This document shows positions 1 to 9,608 of a stretch of 64,000 bases of DNA, piece after piece. Made by a program: the position numbers and the translations under genes. Under the pieces are notes generated by a model. The model saw only the letters and a program-made list of their open reading frames with translations, was not told the origin of the DNA and did no database searches. How positions within the stretch are numbered: the first letter of the stretch is position 1; each line of letters begins with the position of its first letter. Origin of the DNA: Embleya scabrispora DSM 41855 (lineage in GTDB: Bacteria; Actinomycetota; Actinomycetes; Streptomycetales; Streptomycetaceae); assembly GCF_000372745.1 (NCBI RefSeq), contig NZ_KB889730.1:186131-250130 (forward strand), given 5' to 3'.

Positions 1-2080
1 CGTTGTAGATCTGGTAGTCGCCGATGCTCGAGTCGACCTTGGGCATCGCCGTCATGACCAGCAGGACGTACTGCGCTCGGACGGGCTTGCCGACGGCGTC
101 GACCTTCAACTCGGTGCCGTTCGTGGTGTTCTCGCCGACCTTGACTTTGAAGGCGCCCTCGGAAGTCGGCATCGACTTCGCGTCGGGCGCCGCCATCAGC
201 TTGATGTCCGTGTGGGGACCGCCGGCGCCGAGGGTGATCACGGCACTGCGCAGCTCACGCACTTCACCGAGGTCGTAGACGATTCCGTAACCCTTGCGGT
301 TGTACGTGATCTCCGGGCCGTCGATCATGTAGTTCGTGCGCCAGTACGTCGAGGGGTTGCGGTCGAAGGTCGACTTGACAGCCTCCGGTTGAATCGGCGA
401 ACCGCCGCCGATGGAGATCTCCTTGCCGCCGATCGGCGGCTTGGAGACCGGTGTCGGGGCGACCGTACTCGGCGCCGCGCTCGGCGACTTGCCGTCCCCC
501 TGTCGCGTCAACGGGCCTTCCTTCTCCTCTCCATCCCCCACGTGGCTGGCCACCTGCCACGTCACCAACACGATCGCGAGGACCACGAGCACCGCGACCG
601 TGCCCTTGACCGTGGCGCCGAACCGGCCGCCCAGCGGCGGCGGTACGACCGGTGGGCGGACGGAGCCGTTCGAGCCGCCGCCGGTGTAGCCGGTCGACGT
701 GTAGACCGTCCGGGTCGGCGTCGGCGTGTAGACGGGGTACTCGTCCTGCTCCGGGCCACCGACGAACTCGCCCTGCTCGGGCGGATGGATCTCCGGGATC
801 GCGCCGATCGCCGCGGACAGTTCGCCCGGTGTCCCGAACGCCGGTTCGTGCTTGACCTCGTGGCCCAGCGCGCGCATCGCCAGCGCGGCCAGCGTGTCGT
901 CCACACCGGCTCGGATCTGGCCGGGTGCGCACAGCTTGCCACCGGTGAACGGTGCTGCCTGTAGGCCGTATTCGGTGCCCTCGACCCAACGCCGGGTCAG
1001 CGCCGCGTACATCAGCCTGCCGACCGCGTGCGTGTCGTCGCGAGCCGCGTCGGTGGAGTCGTGGCCGTACAGGGCCGCCTCGACCGCGAGACCGACGATC
1101 TTGTACTGGCCGGTGTGCATGCGCAGCACGTTCTCCGGCGTCAGGCGCAGGTGCGACAGGCCGGCCCGATGCGCGACGGACATCGCCTGGGCGACCGCGC
1201 GGGAGAGTTCGTACACCTCGTGTGGCGGCAGCGGCGCGCTCTCGAAGACCTTGGTGAGGTTGTCCGCGTCGGGTAGCCACTCCTTCACCACGTAGATCAG
1301 GCCGTCCTGTTCGGCACAGTCGAGGACCTGGACGAAGCGCGGGTCGCCCATCAGCGCGGCGGCGCGGGCCGCGGCGATCACGGCCCTGCCGTGCTCCCCG
1401 CCGGCGGGGACGATGTGCACGCCCACGGCGCGCCGAAGCTTCTCGTCGACGGCGCGCCAGGTCTCGCTGCGGCCGTTCTGCGACAGGCGGTGTTCGAGCC
1501 GGTAGCGGTCGGCCAATCGGGTGCCGCGGTTGACCCGCGGCGGCGCGGGTTCCGCGGCGGGCGTCGGCTCGACCGGTTCGACCGCGGCGGCCTCGGGTGC
1601 GGCCGGCTCGGGCTCGCTCGCCGTGCCGGGCCGGGCGGTGGCCTCGGCGGGCTTGGTCCGCTTCGCCCGCTTGTGCGTTACCGGTTCGTCCTCCGCGGAC
1701 GCGGACTCGGTGGATGCGTCCTCGGCCGACGCGGGCTCTGCGGGCACGACTTCGGTGGCGGGGACCCGGGTGGGCGCGGCATCCGCGATCTCGGCCGCCG
1801 AATCGCCGTTCGCGGAGCCGTTGTTCGCCGCGTCGCCGGTCACGGACCCGCCGGCTTCATCGGCTGCGGCGGAGGTTTCGGATCCGACTTCTTCACCCGC
1901 GTCGGGTTCGGGTTCCGTACCGACGGGCAGAACCGTGGTGGTACTTCCCGAGGCACCACTCCCGGAGACCTTGCCGTCCGAACCGACCGGATTGTCCGAC
2001 GACGAATCAGAAACCTTTGTCGGTACGGGGTTTGCCTCGTCCGTCGCTAGGTCGACGGATCCTGCGGTTCGGTCCGTCAC
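1..2080 (-). CDS. Membrane pseudokinase with C-terminal F5/8-type domain (partial, C-terminus off the left edge)
   Basis: About 693 residues are visible and the frame is still open at the window edge. Layout: an acidic Ala/Glu/Ser-rich N-terminus (about 1-185), a protein-kinase-like fold (about 190-420), a linker, one membrane segment (about 490-513), and an extracellular galactose-binding-like (F5/8 type C) domain. The kinase fold looks dead: the VAIK lysine position reads VGVHIV, HRD is replaced by HLRLTPEN and DFG by VGLAVEA. The GTG start at 2080 has GAGGAGG 11 nt upstream. It lies directly downstream of murJ. In Mycobacterium tuberculosis MviN, equivalent pseudokinase, TM and extracellular parts are fused to MurJ, so this looks like the same regulator as a separate gene (inference). 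No kinase activity is expected. Confidence 0.85.
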   Translation of the reverse strand, partial: MTDRTAGSVDLATDEANPVPTKVSDSSSDNPVGSDGKVSGSGASGSTTTVLPVGTEPEPDAGEEVGSETSAAADEAGGSVTGDAANNGSANGDSAAEIADAAPTRVPATEVVPAEPASAEDASTESASAEDEPVTHKRAKRTKPAEATARPGTASEPEPAAPEAAAVEPVEPTPAAEPAPPRVNRGTRLADRYRLEHRLSQNGRSETWRAVDEKLRRAVGVHIVPAGGEHGRAVIAAARAAALMGDPRFVQVLDCAEQDGLIYVVKEWLPDADNLTKVFESAPLPPHEVYELSRAVAQAMSVAHRAGLSHLRLTPENVLRMHTGQYKIVGLAVEAALYGHDSTDAARDDTHAVGRLMYAALTRRWVEGTEYGLQAAPFTGGKLCAPGQIRAGVDDTLAALAMRALGHEVKHEPAFGTPGELSAAIGAIPEIHPPEQGEFVGGPEQDEYPVYTPTPTRTVYTSTGYTGGGSNGSVRPPVVPPPLGGRFGATVKGTVAVLVVLAIVLVTWQVASHVGDGEEKEGPLTRQGDGKSPSAAPSTVAPTPVSKPPIGGKEISIGGGSPIQPEAVKSTFDRNPSTYWRTNYMIDGPEITYNRKGYGIVYDLGEVRELRSAVITLGAGGPHTDIKLMAAPDAKSMPTSEGAFKVKVGENTTNGTELKVDAVGKPVRAQYVLLVMTAMPKVDSSIGDYQIYN

Positions 2081-2300
2081 CTCGGCCTCATCCTCCTCGT
2101 CGGCGTACTCATCGTAGAGGTGAGGTATCTCGGTCCGTTGGTCAGGGACGACCTCTACACACCATGAGACTCTCTGACCCCACTTCGGGTTGCCTCGTTG
2201 CAAGATCCGTAAGGAAACCGAGACCGGCGTACCGGGAGCTTTACCCCGGTTCCGGCGAGCGGCACACCCTCACTCGCCCATGGTGGTACATCCCACAGCG

Positions 2301-2342
2301 ATCCGCCCGCCGAATCCCGGGTGCGGGATTCGGCGGGCGGAT
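2301..2342 (-). terminator. Perfect 19-bp hairpin between murJ and the pseudokinase gene
   Basis: Two perfectly complementary 19-nt arms (2301-2319 and 2324-2342) are separated by a 4-nt loop, 25 nt beyond the murJ stop. No U-tract follows, as is usual for actinomycete intrinsic terminators. It probably ends or attenuates murJ transcription before the pseudokinase gene. Confidence 0.8.
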
Positions 2343-2366
2343 GCGCGTTCGCGGTCGAGCCGGTGG

Positions 2367-5021
2367 TCAGCGGCCGAGTCGGCCCTTGATCATCCCGGTC
2401 ATCGCGGTCATCTCCTCGACCCGCATCCGGTTGGCCGCGATGAAGAACACGACGAACATCGTCACGATCCCCGCGCCCACCGCGATCGCCGAGCCGCCCA
2501 TGGCCGAGCCGAAGTGGCCCGTGCACACCCGGGCCACGAAGAACGCCGCGACGCCGCCTATCCCGGCGGCGATCGACAGCCGGGTGTAGGTCCGGGTCAC
2601 CCGTCGGCCGTCCAGGTCGCCGAGCCGCTTCTTGAGCCGCTGTGCGGCCAGCGCCACGCCCACCAGGTAGGCGAGGCTGTAGCCGCCCGCGATGCCCACG
2701 CCGGCCCACTTGGTGGGCAGCGCGACGTAGGCGAGACCCGCGAAGGCCGCCTGGGCGCCCGCGATCCACACCGTGTTCAGGAACGGTGTCCGGGTGTCCT
2801 CGTACACGTAGAACCCGCGCAGCAGCACGTATTGCGCCGAGTACGGGATCAGCCCCAGGCCGAGCGCCATCAGCATGTAGCCGATCCAGTGCGCGCTCTG
2901 TTCGCCCGTCGGGGCGAAGATGAAGCCGCCGATGTCTCGACCCAGCGCCACGAAGATGGCCGCACACGGGATCATCGCCACCGCCGACAGGCGCAGCCCG
3001 GAGGAGATGTCGCCGCGCACGCTGGCCAGGTCGCCGTCGGCGGCGGCCCGACTCATCCGGGGCAACATCGCGGTCATCACCGACACGGTGATCACCGCCT
3101 GCGGCAACTGCCAGATCAGCAGCGCGCTGCTGTACGCGGTGAAGCCGACGCCGAACTGGATGTTCTGGTCCCGCGCGTCGACGTCGATCGCGGTGGCGAG
3201 CTGGGTCACCACCAGGTAGCCCGCCTGGTTCGCCAGCACGAACAGGAACGTCCACTTGGCCAGCCCGAGCGCCTTGCCCATCCCCGAGCCGCGCCAGTCG
3301 AAGCGTGGTCGGAAGCGGAACCGGGCCGACTTCAGGTACGGGATCATCGCCATCGACTGCACGACCATCCCCAGCAGCGTGCCCAGGCCGAGCAACCGGA
3401 TCTCGTCCGGGGTGATGGTGTCCGAGTTCTGCCCGGTGTTCTTCTGGGTACCGGCAACCCAGATGTACAGGCCGAACGTGGCGATGATGACGATGTTGTT
3501 CAGGACCGGAGTCCACATCATCGGGCCGTAGCGCTCGCGCGCGTTGAGGATCTGCCCGAACAGCACGTGCAGGCCCATGAAGAAGATGATCGGCAGGCAG
3601 TAGCGGGCGAAGGTGATCGCCAGCTCGTAGTCCTGGTGGTGTTTGGCCAGCGAGTTCGCGAACGCCCGGATCAGCAGCGGCGCACCGAACCAGGCGATCA
3701 GCACCAGCCCCGCCAGCACCGTCATGACCAGGGTGAGCAGGCGGTTCGCGTACGCCTCGCCGCCGTCGTCGTCCTGGCGCATCGCGCGCACCAGTTGCGG
3801 GACGAAGACCGCGTTCAGCGCGCCGCCGCCGACCAGGATGTACAGCAGCGTCGGCATCGTGTTGGCGACGTTGTACGTGTTCGCCAGGATCGCCGTGCCC
3901 AGGGCCGCCGCGGCGACCAGGTTGCGCACGAAGCCGGTCATCCGGGACACGATCGTGCCCGCCGCCATCACGGCGGAGGAGCGCATTATCCCGCCGAGCT
4001 TGCTGCCCTTCTTGCCCTCGCCGCCGACCGGGATGCCGGCCATCCGCTCCTCGGCGCCCGAGCCGGGCATCCGGTAGACGGGCGACGTGGACGGGTTCAG
4101 CGGGACCGGCGGGGCGTCCAGGACCGCGCTCGCGGACATCGACGCGGCCGCGGCCTCGGCCCGGTGCTGGGTCTCGTAGCGCTGGTACGCCTCGGTGTAG
4201 GAGGGCATGCCCGCGATGTCGCCGGCGAGGCCGAGGTTGATGCCGGTCAGCGTCTGGTCCATCAGCCAGCCGCCGGGCCGGTCGTAGTCGCCCCAGCCGC
4301 CCTGCCCCTGCTGCGGGACCGGCTGCTGCGGGACGTACGCCTGCTGATGCACCTGCTGCTGGTGTGGCTGCTGGTGCTGTTGCGGTTGCGGTTGCTGGTA
4401 GTTCTGTGCCGGCGGAGCCTGGTGCTGCTGCTGGTACGGATCACCCGGGCCGTATCCGCCGCCGTACTGCTGTGCCTGGGCGGGCGGGTCGTACTGCGCG
4501 GACGGGTCGTAGTGCAGGCCCGCGTCGTACGGGGCGGGCGCCTCCGGCGTGAAGATCTCGTCCACGCCCACGTACGGGTCGTTCGCCGGCGGGTCGCTCA
4601 ACTCGTCCCGGAACCACGCGCCGCCACCCTGGTCGGGTTGCTGCTGCTGCGGAGGCTGCTGCTGCGCGTACGGGTCGTAGCCGACCGCGTTCGATCCGGA
4701 GCCGTACGGATCCCCGTAGACCGGTTCGGGTCCGGAGCCGTAGCCGCCCTGGCCGGGGTAGCCGTGTTGTGGGTACGCCGCCGGCTCGCCATACCCCGGT
4801 TGCGGTGCGTTCGGGTCGGCGTACCCCGGTTCGCCCGGCTGCGCGTACGGGTCCGGCGGCTGCGCGGCGTAGGGATCGACCGGCTGTCCGTACGGATCGA
4901 CGTACTGCTGCAGGTATGGGTCGGCGGGCGGCCGACCCCGGTAGGGATCGTCGTGCGCGCCGTCGTCCGGCTCGGCGGAGCCGCCGGTGTACGGCTGACG
5001 TTCGTCGCTCCGGTCGCTCAT
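2367..5021 (-). CDS. murJ: Lipid II flippase MurJ (MviN) with long low-complexity N-terminal extension
   Basis: 884 residues. From about residue 345 onward this is a polytopic MurJ/MviN protein of the MOP superfamily. It opens with the family signature around RSSAVMAAGTIVSRMTGFVRN and has about 14 hydrophobic segments. MurJ flips lipid II across the membrane for peptidoglycan synthesis. Residues 1-340 are a hydrophilic extension: repeated Asp-Pro-Tyr motifs (at least eight in the first 200 residues), then Gln/Pro/Tyr/Gly-rich runs. Ordinary MurJ proteins are about 500-550 residues, so the tail is extra and should be cytoplasmic. It sits 52 nt downstream of the DUF6049 gene in the same direction and is followed by a hairpin and the pseudokinase gene. 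Confidence 0.95.
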   Translation of the reverse strand: MSDRSDERQPYTGGSAEPDDGAHDDPYRGRPPADPYLQQYVDPYGQPVDPYAAQPPDPYAQPGEPGYADPNAPQPGYGEPAAYPQHGYPGQGGYGSGPEPVYGDPYGSGSNAVGYDPYAQQQPPQQQQPDQGGGAWFRDELSDPPANDPYVGVDEIFTPEAPAPYDAGLHYDPSAQYDPPAQAQQYGGGYGPGDPYQQQHQAPPAQNYQQPQPQQHQQPHQQQVHQQAYVPQQPVPQQGQGGWGDYDRPGGWLMDQTLTGINLGLAGDIAGMPSYTEAYQRYETQHRAEAAAASMSASAVLDAPPVPLNPSTSPVYRMPGSGAEERMAGIPVGGEGKKGSKLGGIMRSSAVMAAGTIVSRMTGFVRNLVAAAALGTAILANTYNVANTMPTLLYILVGGGALNAVFVPQLVRAMRQDDDGGEAYANRLLTLVMTVLAGLVLIAWFGAPLLIRAFANSLAKHHQDYELAITFARYCLPIIFFMGLHVLFGQILNARERYGPMMWTPVLNNIVIIATFGLYIWVAGTQKNTGQNSDTITPDEIRLLGLGTLLGMVVQSMAMIPYLKSARFRFRPRFDWRGSGMGKALGLAKWTFLFVLANQAGYLVVTQLATAIDVDARDQNIQFGVGFTAYSSALLIWQLPQAVITVSVMTAMLPRMSRAAADGDLASVRGDISSGLRLSAVAMIPCAAIFVALGRDIGGFIFAPTGEQSAHWIGYMLMALGLGLIPYSAQYVLLRGFYVYEDTRTPFLNTVWIAGAQAAFAGLAYVALPTKWAGVGIAGGYSLAYLVGVALAAQRLKKRLGDLDGRRVTRTYTRLSIAAGIGGVAAFFVARVCTGHFGSAMGGSAIAVGAGIVTMFVVFFIAANRMRVEEMTAMTGMIKGRLGR

Positions 5022-5073
5022 GCGGGCGGGCCCTCGTCTTCTCGGTCAGGTTGAGTGTCCGCTGCCCACTTTC

Positions 5074-7500
5074 TCATTCGGGGCGGTCGGTCGTGGATCC
5101 CCACGGTGTGTGTCCGCGCGGGTCGGCCGGATCCGGCGGTCCGTTCCCGCCGGCGTAGGGGGCCGCGGAGTGGGCCGGCGGCCACCCGGATGCCGCCCGG
5201 ATCGCATCCGGGCCGGCCTCCTCCGGGGAGCCGGCATCCGACGGCGTGTCGTCGCCGTGTTCACCATCCTCGTCGTTCGCGTCCCCGGCAAGGGCCGCTT
5301 CCCGACGTTTGCGCAGGAAGGCTCGGAGCGAGAACACCGCGAGCAGGAAGGCCAGGCCACCGATGATCCAGCGGGTCAGCGCGTCGATCGTGGTGGTGTT
5401 GACGAAGAACGACTCGGGCGGCCTGACCGATCGCCCGTCCGGGGTGAGCAACCGGACGTCGACCATGACCTTGCCGTTCGCGGCCGACTTCGCCGAGATC
5501 GGCACCTCCCGCCGACGCCCGTCGGGCACCGTCACGGTGATCGGTTCGCCGAGCTTGAGCCGATTGGGCTGATGCGAGTCCACCGCGATCCGCACGTTGA
5601 CCGGCTGCTGGAGATTGTTCACCACGGTGACCGGGATGTTGCCCTCGTCGCCGGACAGCGTCACACCGGTTCTGCGGATGATGTAGACCAGCGATTGCAG
5701 TTCTCGCAGGCCGCGGGTGACGCCGAGCCGATAGCGGTCCATTCCCTGTGGGTCGCCGCGCCACTCGGTGGACAGCAGGCGCAGCAGCGCGGGGTTGAAC
5801 GGGCCGGTCACCCGCTCGGGCCGGGTCAGGATCGAGGCGAAGGTCTGCATCGAGCGGACCAGGTCGTCGGTCTCGGCGAGGTACTGCGCGGACGGCTCGC
5901 TCGCGGAGACCGCCTTGGGGTAGCCGGCGAGCTTGCGCGCGGGCAGCGGGGCGGGCTCGGCGGCGAGGTCGGCCAGGGTCGCGCTGCTGGTCCAGTCGGC
6001 CGAGGCGTTGAGCACGTCCCTGAGCACGCCGGCCAGCGAGGCGTCCATGGTGCGCGGCGGGGCGATCAACAGGCTGCGAGCGGGCTTGACCGAGGGCTCC
6101 TGGAGCACGATGGTCAGCAGCTCGGCCAACAACTGCTGGGTGGCCTGCACGCTCTGCCCCGGCGCCTTGGTGTCCGCGGCCAGGATCCTGTCGATGTCCG
6201 GGTCGGTGACCAGCGCGGTGCCCTTGTCGGCTCCCGGCAGGGCGGCCGTGGCCAGCGGGGTGACCTTGAGTTCCTTGGTCGGCGGCAGCGACGCGCCGGA
6301 GGTGATCACGGTGCTTGCGCCGGCGCCGTTCGCGAGCTGGACGATCGAGGGGTCCAGCGCGCCGCCGGCGGGCCATGCCACGTCGGTGCGCACCGGGCGG
6401 CCCAGGGTGCGCTGCATGACGGTGGCGGATTCGGCGAGGGCCTCGCTCAGCTGCGGGCGCAGGTCCGCCGTGCCGGCTCCCAGGGCATGCGCCACCGCGG
6501 CCAGATCGGTGTCGGCGTACGGCAGGGCGATCACCGGCTGGGTGCCGATGCCGGTCTTGAGCCGGTCCAGCCATCCGGTGGCGACCTGGCCGCCCCCGCC
6601 GGCGTGCGTGTTCGTGGTCTCGTTCGGCGTCGCCTTGGCCGTGTCCTCGTCGCTGAGGGCCTTGCCGTTCCGGGACTTCTTCGATTTGTCGGGGGCGGGG
6701 TCCAGGCTGCCGGGCGGCGCGACCCGATAGCCGCCGGCCATCTCGGCGGCGGAGTCCAGCAGCTCGGGATCGATCGCCCAATCCACCTTCATCCCGGTGC
6801 CGATGTTCACCAGGTCGTACAACCGCCCGCCCGGGGCGAACTGCGCGGCGAGGTCGTCGTCGCGAAACACCGGCGTCTGGGCCTCGTCGCCGAGCGTGGT
6901 GCCGTCCCGGTGCGGCCGATCGACGAGCGGCCAGACCATGGCGACTCGCAGCTTCTGCACGTTCTTGAGGCCGTTCTTGGGAATCCACGGCAGGAACGTG
7001 CGGGCCGCGCCGGCCGTCTTGCCGCCGATCCTGGCCTCGATTCCCAGCGGGTAGGCCCCGGCCGCGCCCAGGCCCAGCGGGTCGGCGGGGAAGGTGAACG
7101 TCCACGGCTGGTCCGTGCCCGGAGCCAGGTTGTGCAGCACGACCGGCTTGGGATCGCGCAGCAGGGTGCCGTTGGACTGGGCGTCCTCGGGAGAGCTGAT
7201 CCCGCTGCGGAAGAGCGGCTCGGAGGTGCGCACGCGCACCGCGACCTCCATCGAGTCGATCGCCCTGGTGCCGGTGTTCAGCACCCGGCCCTCGACGGTG
7301 ATGCTGCCGCCGGCCTTGGCCACCGGGGTCATCTTGGTGATCAGGACCTGGATCCCGTCGCCGTCGGCGGCGCGCGCGGCGGTCGGCGGGAGCATCCCGA
7401 GCACGCCGGCGGCGAGCACCAGGGCCAGTATCAGCACGGCGAGCATTCGACCGCGAAGCACGATCACTCCGGGTCCGGGCCGGAATCGGCGATTGCTCAC
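5074..7500 (-). CDS. DUF6049 family secreted, membrane-anchored protein
   Basis: 808 residues from the GTG at 7500. That start overlaps the stop of the Nudix gene (GTGA), so the two are translationally coupled. A signal peptide follows a short basic N-terminus (hydrophobic core [15 protein letters not shown], cut near AARA). A large extracellular region and one C-terminal membrane segment (about 710-730) with a basic, acidic-tailed cytoplasmic end complete it. The architecture and its place just upstream of murJ match the conserved actinobacterial DUF6049 protein. Its function is unknown; the neighbourhood suggests an envelope role. A longer open frame upstream is only the antisense of the Nudix gene. 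Confidence 0.88.
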   Translation of the reverse strand: MSNRRFRPGPGVIVLRGRMLAVLILALVLAAGVLGMLPPTAARAADGDGIQVLITKMTPVAKAGGSITVEGRVLNTGTRAIDSMEVAVRVRTSEPLFRSGISSPEDAQSNGTLLRDPKPVVLHNLAPGTDQPWTFTFPADPLGLGAAGAYPLGIEARIGGKTAGAARTFLPWIPKNGLKNVQKLRVAMVWPLVDRPHRDGTTLGDEAQTPVFRDDDLAAQFAPGGRLYDLVNIGTGMKVDWAIDPELLDSAAEMAGGYRVAPPGSLDPAPDKSKKSRNGKALSDEDTAKATPNETTNTHAGGGGQVATGWLDRLKTGIGTQPVIALPYADTDLAAVAHALGAGTADLRPQLSEALAESATVMQRTLGRPVRTDVAWPAGGALDPSIVQLANGAGASTVITSGASLPPTKELKVTPLATAALPGADKGTALVTDPDIDRILAADTKAPGQSVQATQQLLAELLTIVLQEPSVKPARSLLIAPPRTMDASLAGVLRDVLNASADWTSSATLADLAAEPAPLPARKLAGYPKAVSASEPSAQYLAETDDLVRSMQTFASILTRPERVTGPFNPALLRLLSTEWRGDPQGMDRYRLGVTRGLRELQSLVYIIRRTGVTLSGDEGNIPVTVVNNLQQPVNVRIAVDSHQPNRLKLGEPITVTVPDGRRREVPISAKSAANGKVMVDVRLLTPDGRSVRPPESFFVNTTTIDALTRWIIGGLAFLLAVFSLRAFLRKRREAALAGDANDEDGEHGDDTPSDAGSPEEAGPDAIRAASGWPPAHSAAPYAGGNGPPDPADPRGHTPWGSTTDRPE

Positions 7501-7958
7501 GCGCTGTCCGCCAACAGTTCCGGGGCGAGCGTGACCAACCGCCGCTCGTCGGGGTAGGCGAGGCGCGCCGTGAGCGCGCCGAGCGGAACCCAAGCCACCG
7601 CTTCGACCTCGATGTCGTCGTCCGACAGATCCCCGCCCGCCGCCTCCATGAGGTAGTGGTGGACGGTCTTGTGCACCCGCCGATCCGGCGCGGTGAACCA
7701 ATAGTCGATCACCCCGAGCGGGGCCAGCACCCGACCCACGATGCCGGTCTCCTCCTCGACCTCGCGCAGCGCCGCGTCGACCACGCTCTCGCCGTTCTCG
7801 ATGTGTCCCTTGGGCAGCGACCACAACAACCGGCCGCGGCGATCCCGACGCGCGATCAACGCCGCGCGCAGGGTGAGTCGATCGACCACCAGACCACCTG
7901 CCGAGGTTTCCTCGACCACCTGCAGCCGACGGCGCGGCGGCGTGGTCTCGGAAGGCAT
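7497..7958 (-). CDS. Nudix hydrolase
   Basis: 153 residues with a complete Nudix box. GHIENGES...REVEEETGI (about residues 50-72) fits Gx5Ex7REUXEEXGU, so a metal-dependent pyrophosphohydrolase is expected. The substrate cannot be told from the sequence. On the minus strand a TAAGCT -10 box lies 6 nt before the ATG and no Shine-Dalgarno is present, so the mRNA is probably leaderless. The gene is divergent from the CCA-adding enzyme and overlaps the DUF6049 start by 4 nt. The same order occurs in Streptomyces. Confidence 0.9.
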   Translation of the reverse strand: MPSETTPPRRRLQVVEETSAGGLVVDRLTLRAALIARRDRRGRLLWSLPKGHIENGESVVDAALREVEEETGIVGRVLAPLGVIDYWFTAPDRRVHKTVHHYLMEAAGGDLSDDDIEVEAVAWVPLGALTARLAYPDERRLVTLAPELLADSA

Positions 7959-7964
7959 CCGCCA

Positions 7965-7970
7965 AGCTTA
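7965..7970 (-). promoter_or_regulatory. -10 box for a leaderless Nudix transcript
   Basis: TAAGCT on the minus strand, followed by 6 nt and then the ATG at 7958. This is the usual spacing between a SigA/HrdB-type -10 and the +1, so transcription probably starts at or next to the start codon. Confidence 0.55.
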
Positions 7971-8073
7971 GTGCGACATGCGCCACGCCATCACGCCATG
8001 ATCACCCCGTCGCACGGCCCGTTCGCGGATGCGGCCCCGGCGTAATGCGCGCGAGACCCGCGGCCTCGACCCG

Positions 8074-8079
8074 TAACCT
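8074..8079 (+). promoter_or_regulatory. -10 box for a leaderless cca transcript
   Basis: TAACCT, then 8 nt, then GTG at 8088, with no Shine-Dalgarno between. It supports the GTG start over the TTG at 8079, which overlaps the -10 itself. Confidence 0.55.
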
Positions 8080-8087
8080 TGTCTCCC

Positions 8088-9575
8088 GTGCCGAACGTCA
8101 AGAACACACCCCGCCCGGACGACTCGCCGGCCGGCGGCGAACTGAGCGCCGTCCAGCGCCGCGCCGTCACCGAACTGTTGCGCGTCGCCCCCGTCGCCGA
8201 CGACCTCGCCCGCCGCTTCGAGGCGGCCGGGCACACGCTCGCGCTGGTCGGCGGTTCGGTGCGGGACGCCCTGCTCGGTCGGCTCGGCAACGACCTCGAC
8301 TTCACCACCGACGCGCGCCCCGAACAGGTGCTGGCGATCGTCCGCCCGTGGGCGGACGCGGTCTGGGACGTGGGGATCGCCTTCGGCACGGTGGGATGTC
8401 GCAAGAAGCTCGCGAACTCGCCGGACTACCAGATCGAGATCACCACCTACCGCTCCGAGGCGTACGACCGCACCTCGCGCAAGCCCGAGGTCTCCTACGG
8501 CGACTCGATCGACGACGACCTGGTCCGTCGCGACTTCACGGTCAACGCGATGGCGGTCGCGTTGCCCGGCATCACCTTCGTCGACCCGCACGGCGGGCTG
8601 GAGGACCTGGCCGCGCGGGTGCTGCGCACGCCGGGCACCCCCGAGGACTCCTTCGGCGACGATCCGCTGCGGATGATGCGGGCCGCGCGCTTCGCCGCGC
8701 AGCTCGACTTCGAGGTCGCGCCCGAGGTGGTCGCGGCGATGACGGACATGGCCGAGCGGATCGACATCGTCTCCGCCGAGCGGGTCCGGGACGAGCTCAA
8801 CAAGCTGATCTGCTCCGAGCACCCGCGCAAGGGCCTGGAGCTGCTGGTCTCCACCGGGCTGGCCGCGCGGGTGCTGCCCGAGCTGCCGACGCTGCGTCTG
8901 GAGGTGGACGAGCACCACCGGCACAAGGACGTCTACGAGCACACGCTCACCGTGCTCGAGCAGGCGATGGCGCTGGAGACGCCGGGCGAGCCGGACCTGA
9001 TCCTGCGGCTGGCCGCGCTGCTGCACGACATCGGGAAACCGCGCACGCGGCGCTTCGAGCCGGACGGGCGGGTCTCGTTCCACCACCACGAAATGGTCGG
9101 CGCGCACATGACGCGCAAGCGGCTGAAGGCGCTGAAGTACCCGAAGGACGTCACGGACGACATCACGCGCCTGGTCGAGCTGCACCTGCGCTTCCACGGC
9201 TACGGCACGGGCGAGTGGACCGACTCGGCGGTGCGCCGGTACGTGCGCGACGCGGGGCCGCTGCTGGATCGACTGCACAAGCTGACCCGGTCGGACTGCA
9301 CGACGCGCAACAAGCGCAAGGCCGCCACGCTCGCGAGCGCCTACGACTCGCTGGAAGAGCGGATCACCCAGCTCGCCGAGCAGGAGGAGCTGGACTCGAT
9401 CCGGCCGGACCTGGACGGCAACGAGATCATGAAGCTGCTGGAGGTGCCGCCGGGACCGCTGGTGGGCAGGGCCTACCGGCACATGCTGGAGATGCGGCTC
9501 GAACACGGCCCGATGGACCACGAGGCGGCGGTCGCGGCGCTACGGGAGTGGTGGGCCGCCCACGGGGACACGTGA
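8088..9575 (+). CDS. cca: CCA tRNA nucleotidyltransferase (poly(A) polymerase family, HD domain)
   Basis: 495 residues. The class II nucleotidyltransferase head shows LVGGSVRDALLG (about 51-62) and the catalytic DLDF (about 69-72). The neck and RNA-binding helices follow, then an HD phosphohydrolase domain around LLHDIGKPR (about 311) and a histidine-rich HHHEMVGAH. It adds or repairs the 3' CCA of tRNAs. Actinobacterial members are often labelled pcnA, but the S. coelicolor homologue is, as I recall, the CCA-adding enzyme. The GTG start is favoured by the leaderless promoter. It converges with the LppU-like gene downstream. Confidence 0.92.
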   Translation: MPNVKNTPRPDDSPAGGELSAVQRRAVTELLRVAPVADDLARRFEAAGHTLALVGGSVRDALLGRLGNDLDFTTDARPEQVLAIVRPWADAVWDVGIAFGTVGCRKKLANSPDYQIEITTYRSEAYDRTSRKPEVSYGDSIDDDLVRRDFTVNAMAVALPGITFVDPHGGLEDLAARVLRTPGTPEDSFGDDPLRMMRAARFAAQLDFEVAPEVVAAMTDMAERIDIVSAERVRDELNKLICSEHPRKGLELLVSTGLAARVLPELPTLRLEVDEHHRHKDVYEHTLTVLEQAMALETPGEPDLILRLAALLHDIGKPRTRRFEPDGRVSFHHHEMVGAHMTRKRLKALKYPKDVTDDITRLVELHLRFHGYGTGEWTDSAVRRYVRDAGPLLDRLHKLTRSDCTTRNKRKAATLASAYDSLEERITQLAEQEELDSIRPDLDGNEIMKLLEVPPGPLVGRAYRHMLEMRLEHGPMDHEAAVAALREWWAAHGDT

Positions 9576-9608
9576 GCGGGCCACCACAGGGCGTGGGCGG
9601 GGGCTACT

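Noticed and set aside
2190-5054. Open frame of 954 codons antisense to murJ
   Set aside because: Produced by GC-rich third codon positions of murJ. The translation is a His/Arg/Asp-rich mix without domains, while murJ is certain on the other strand.
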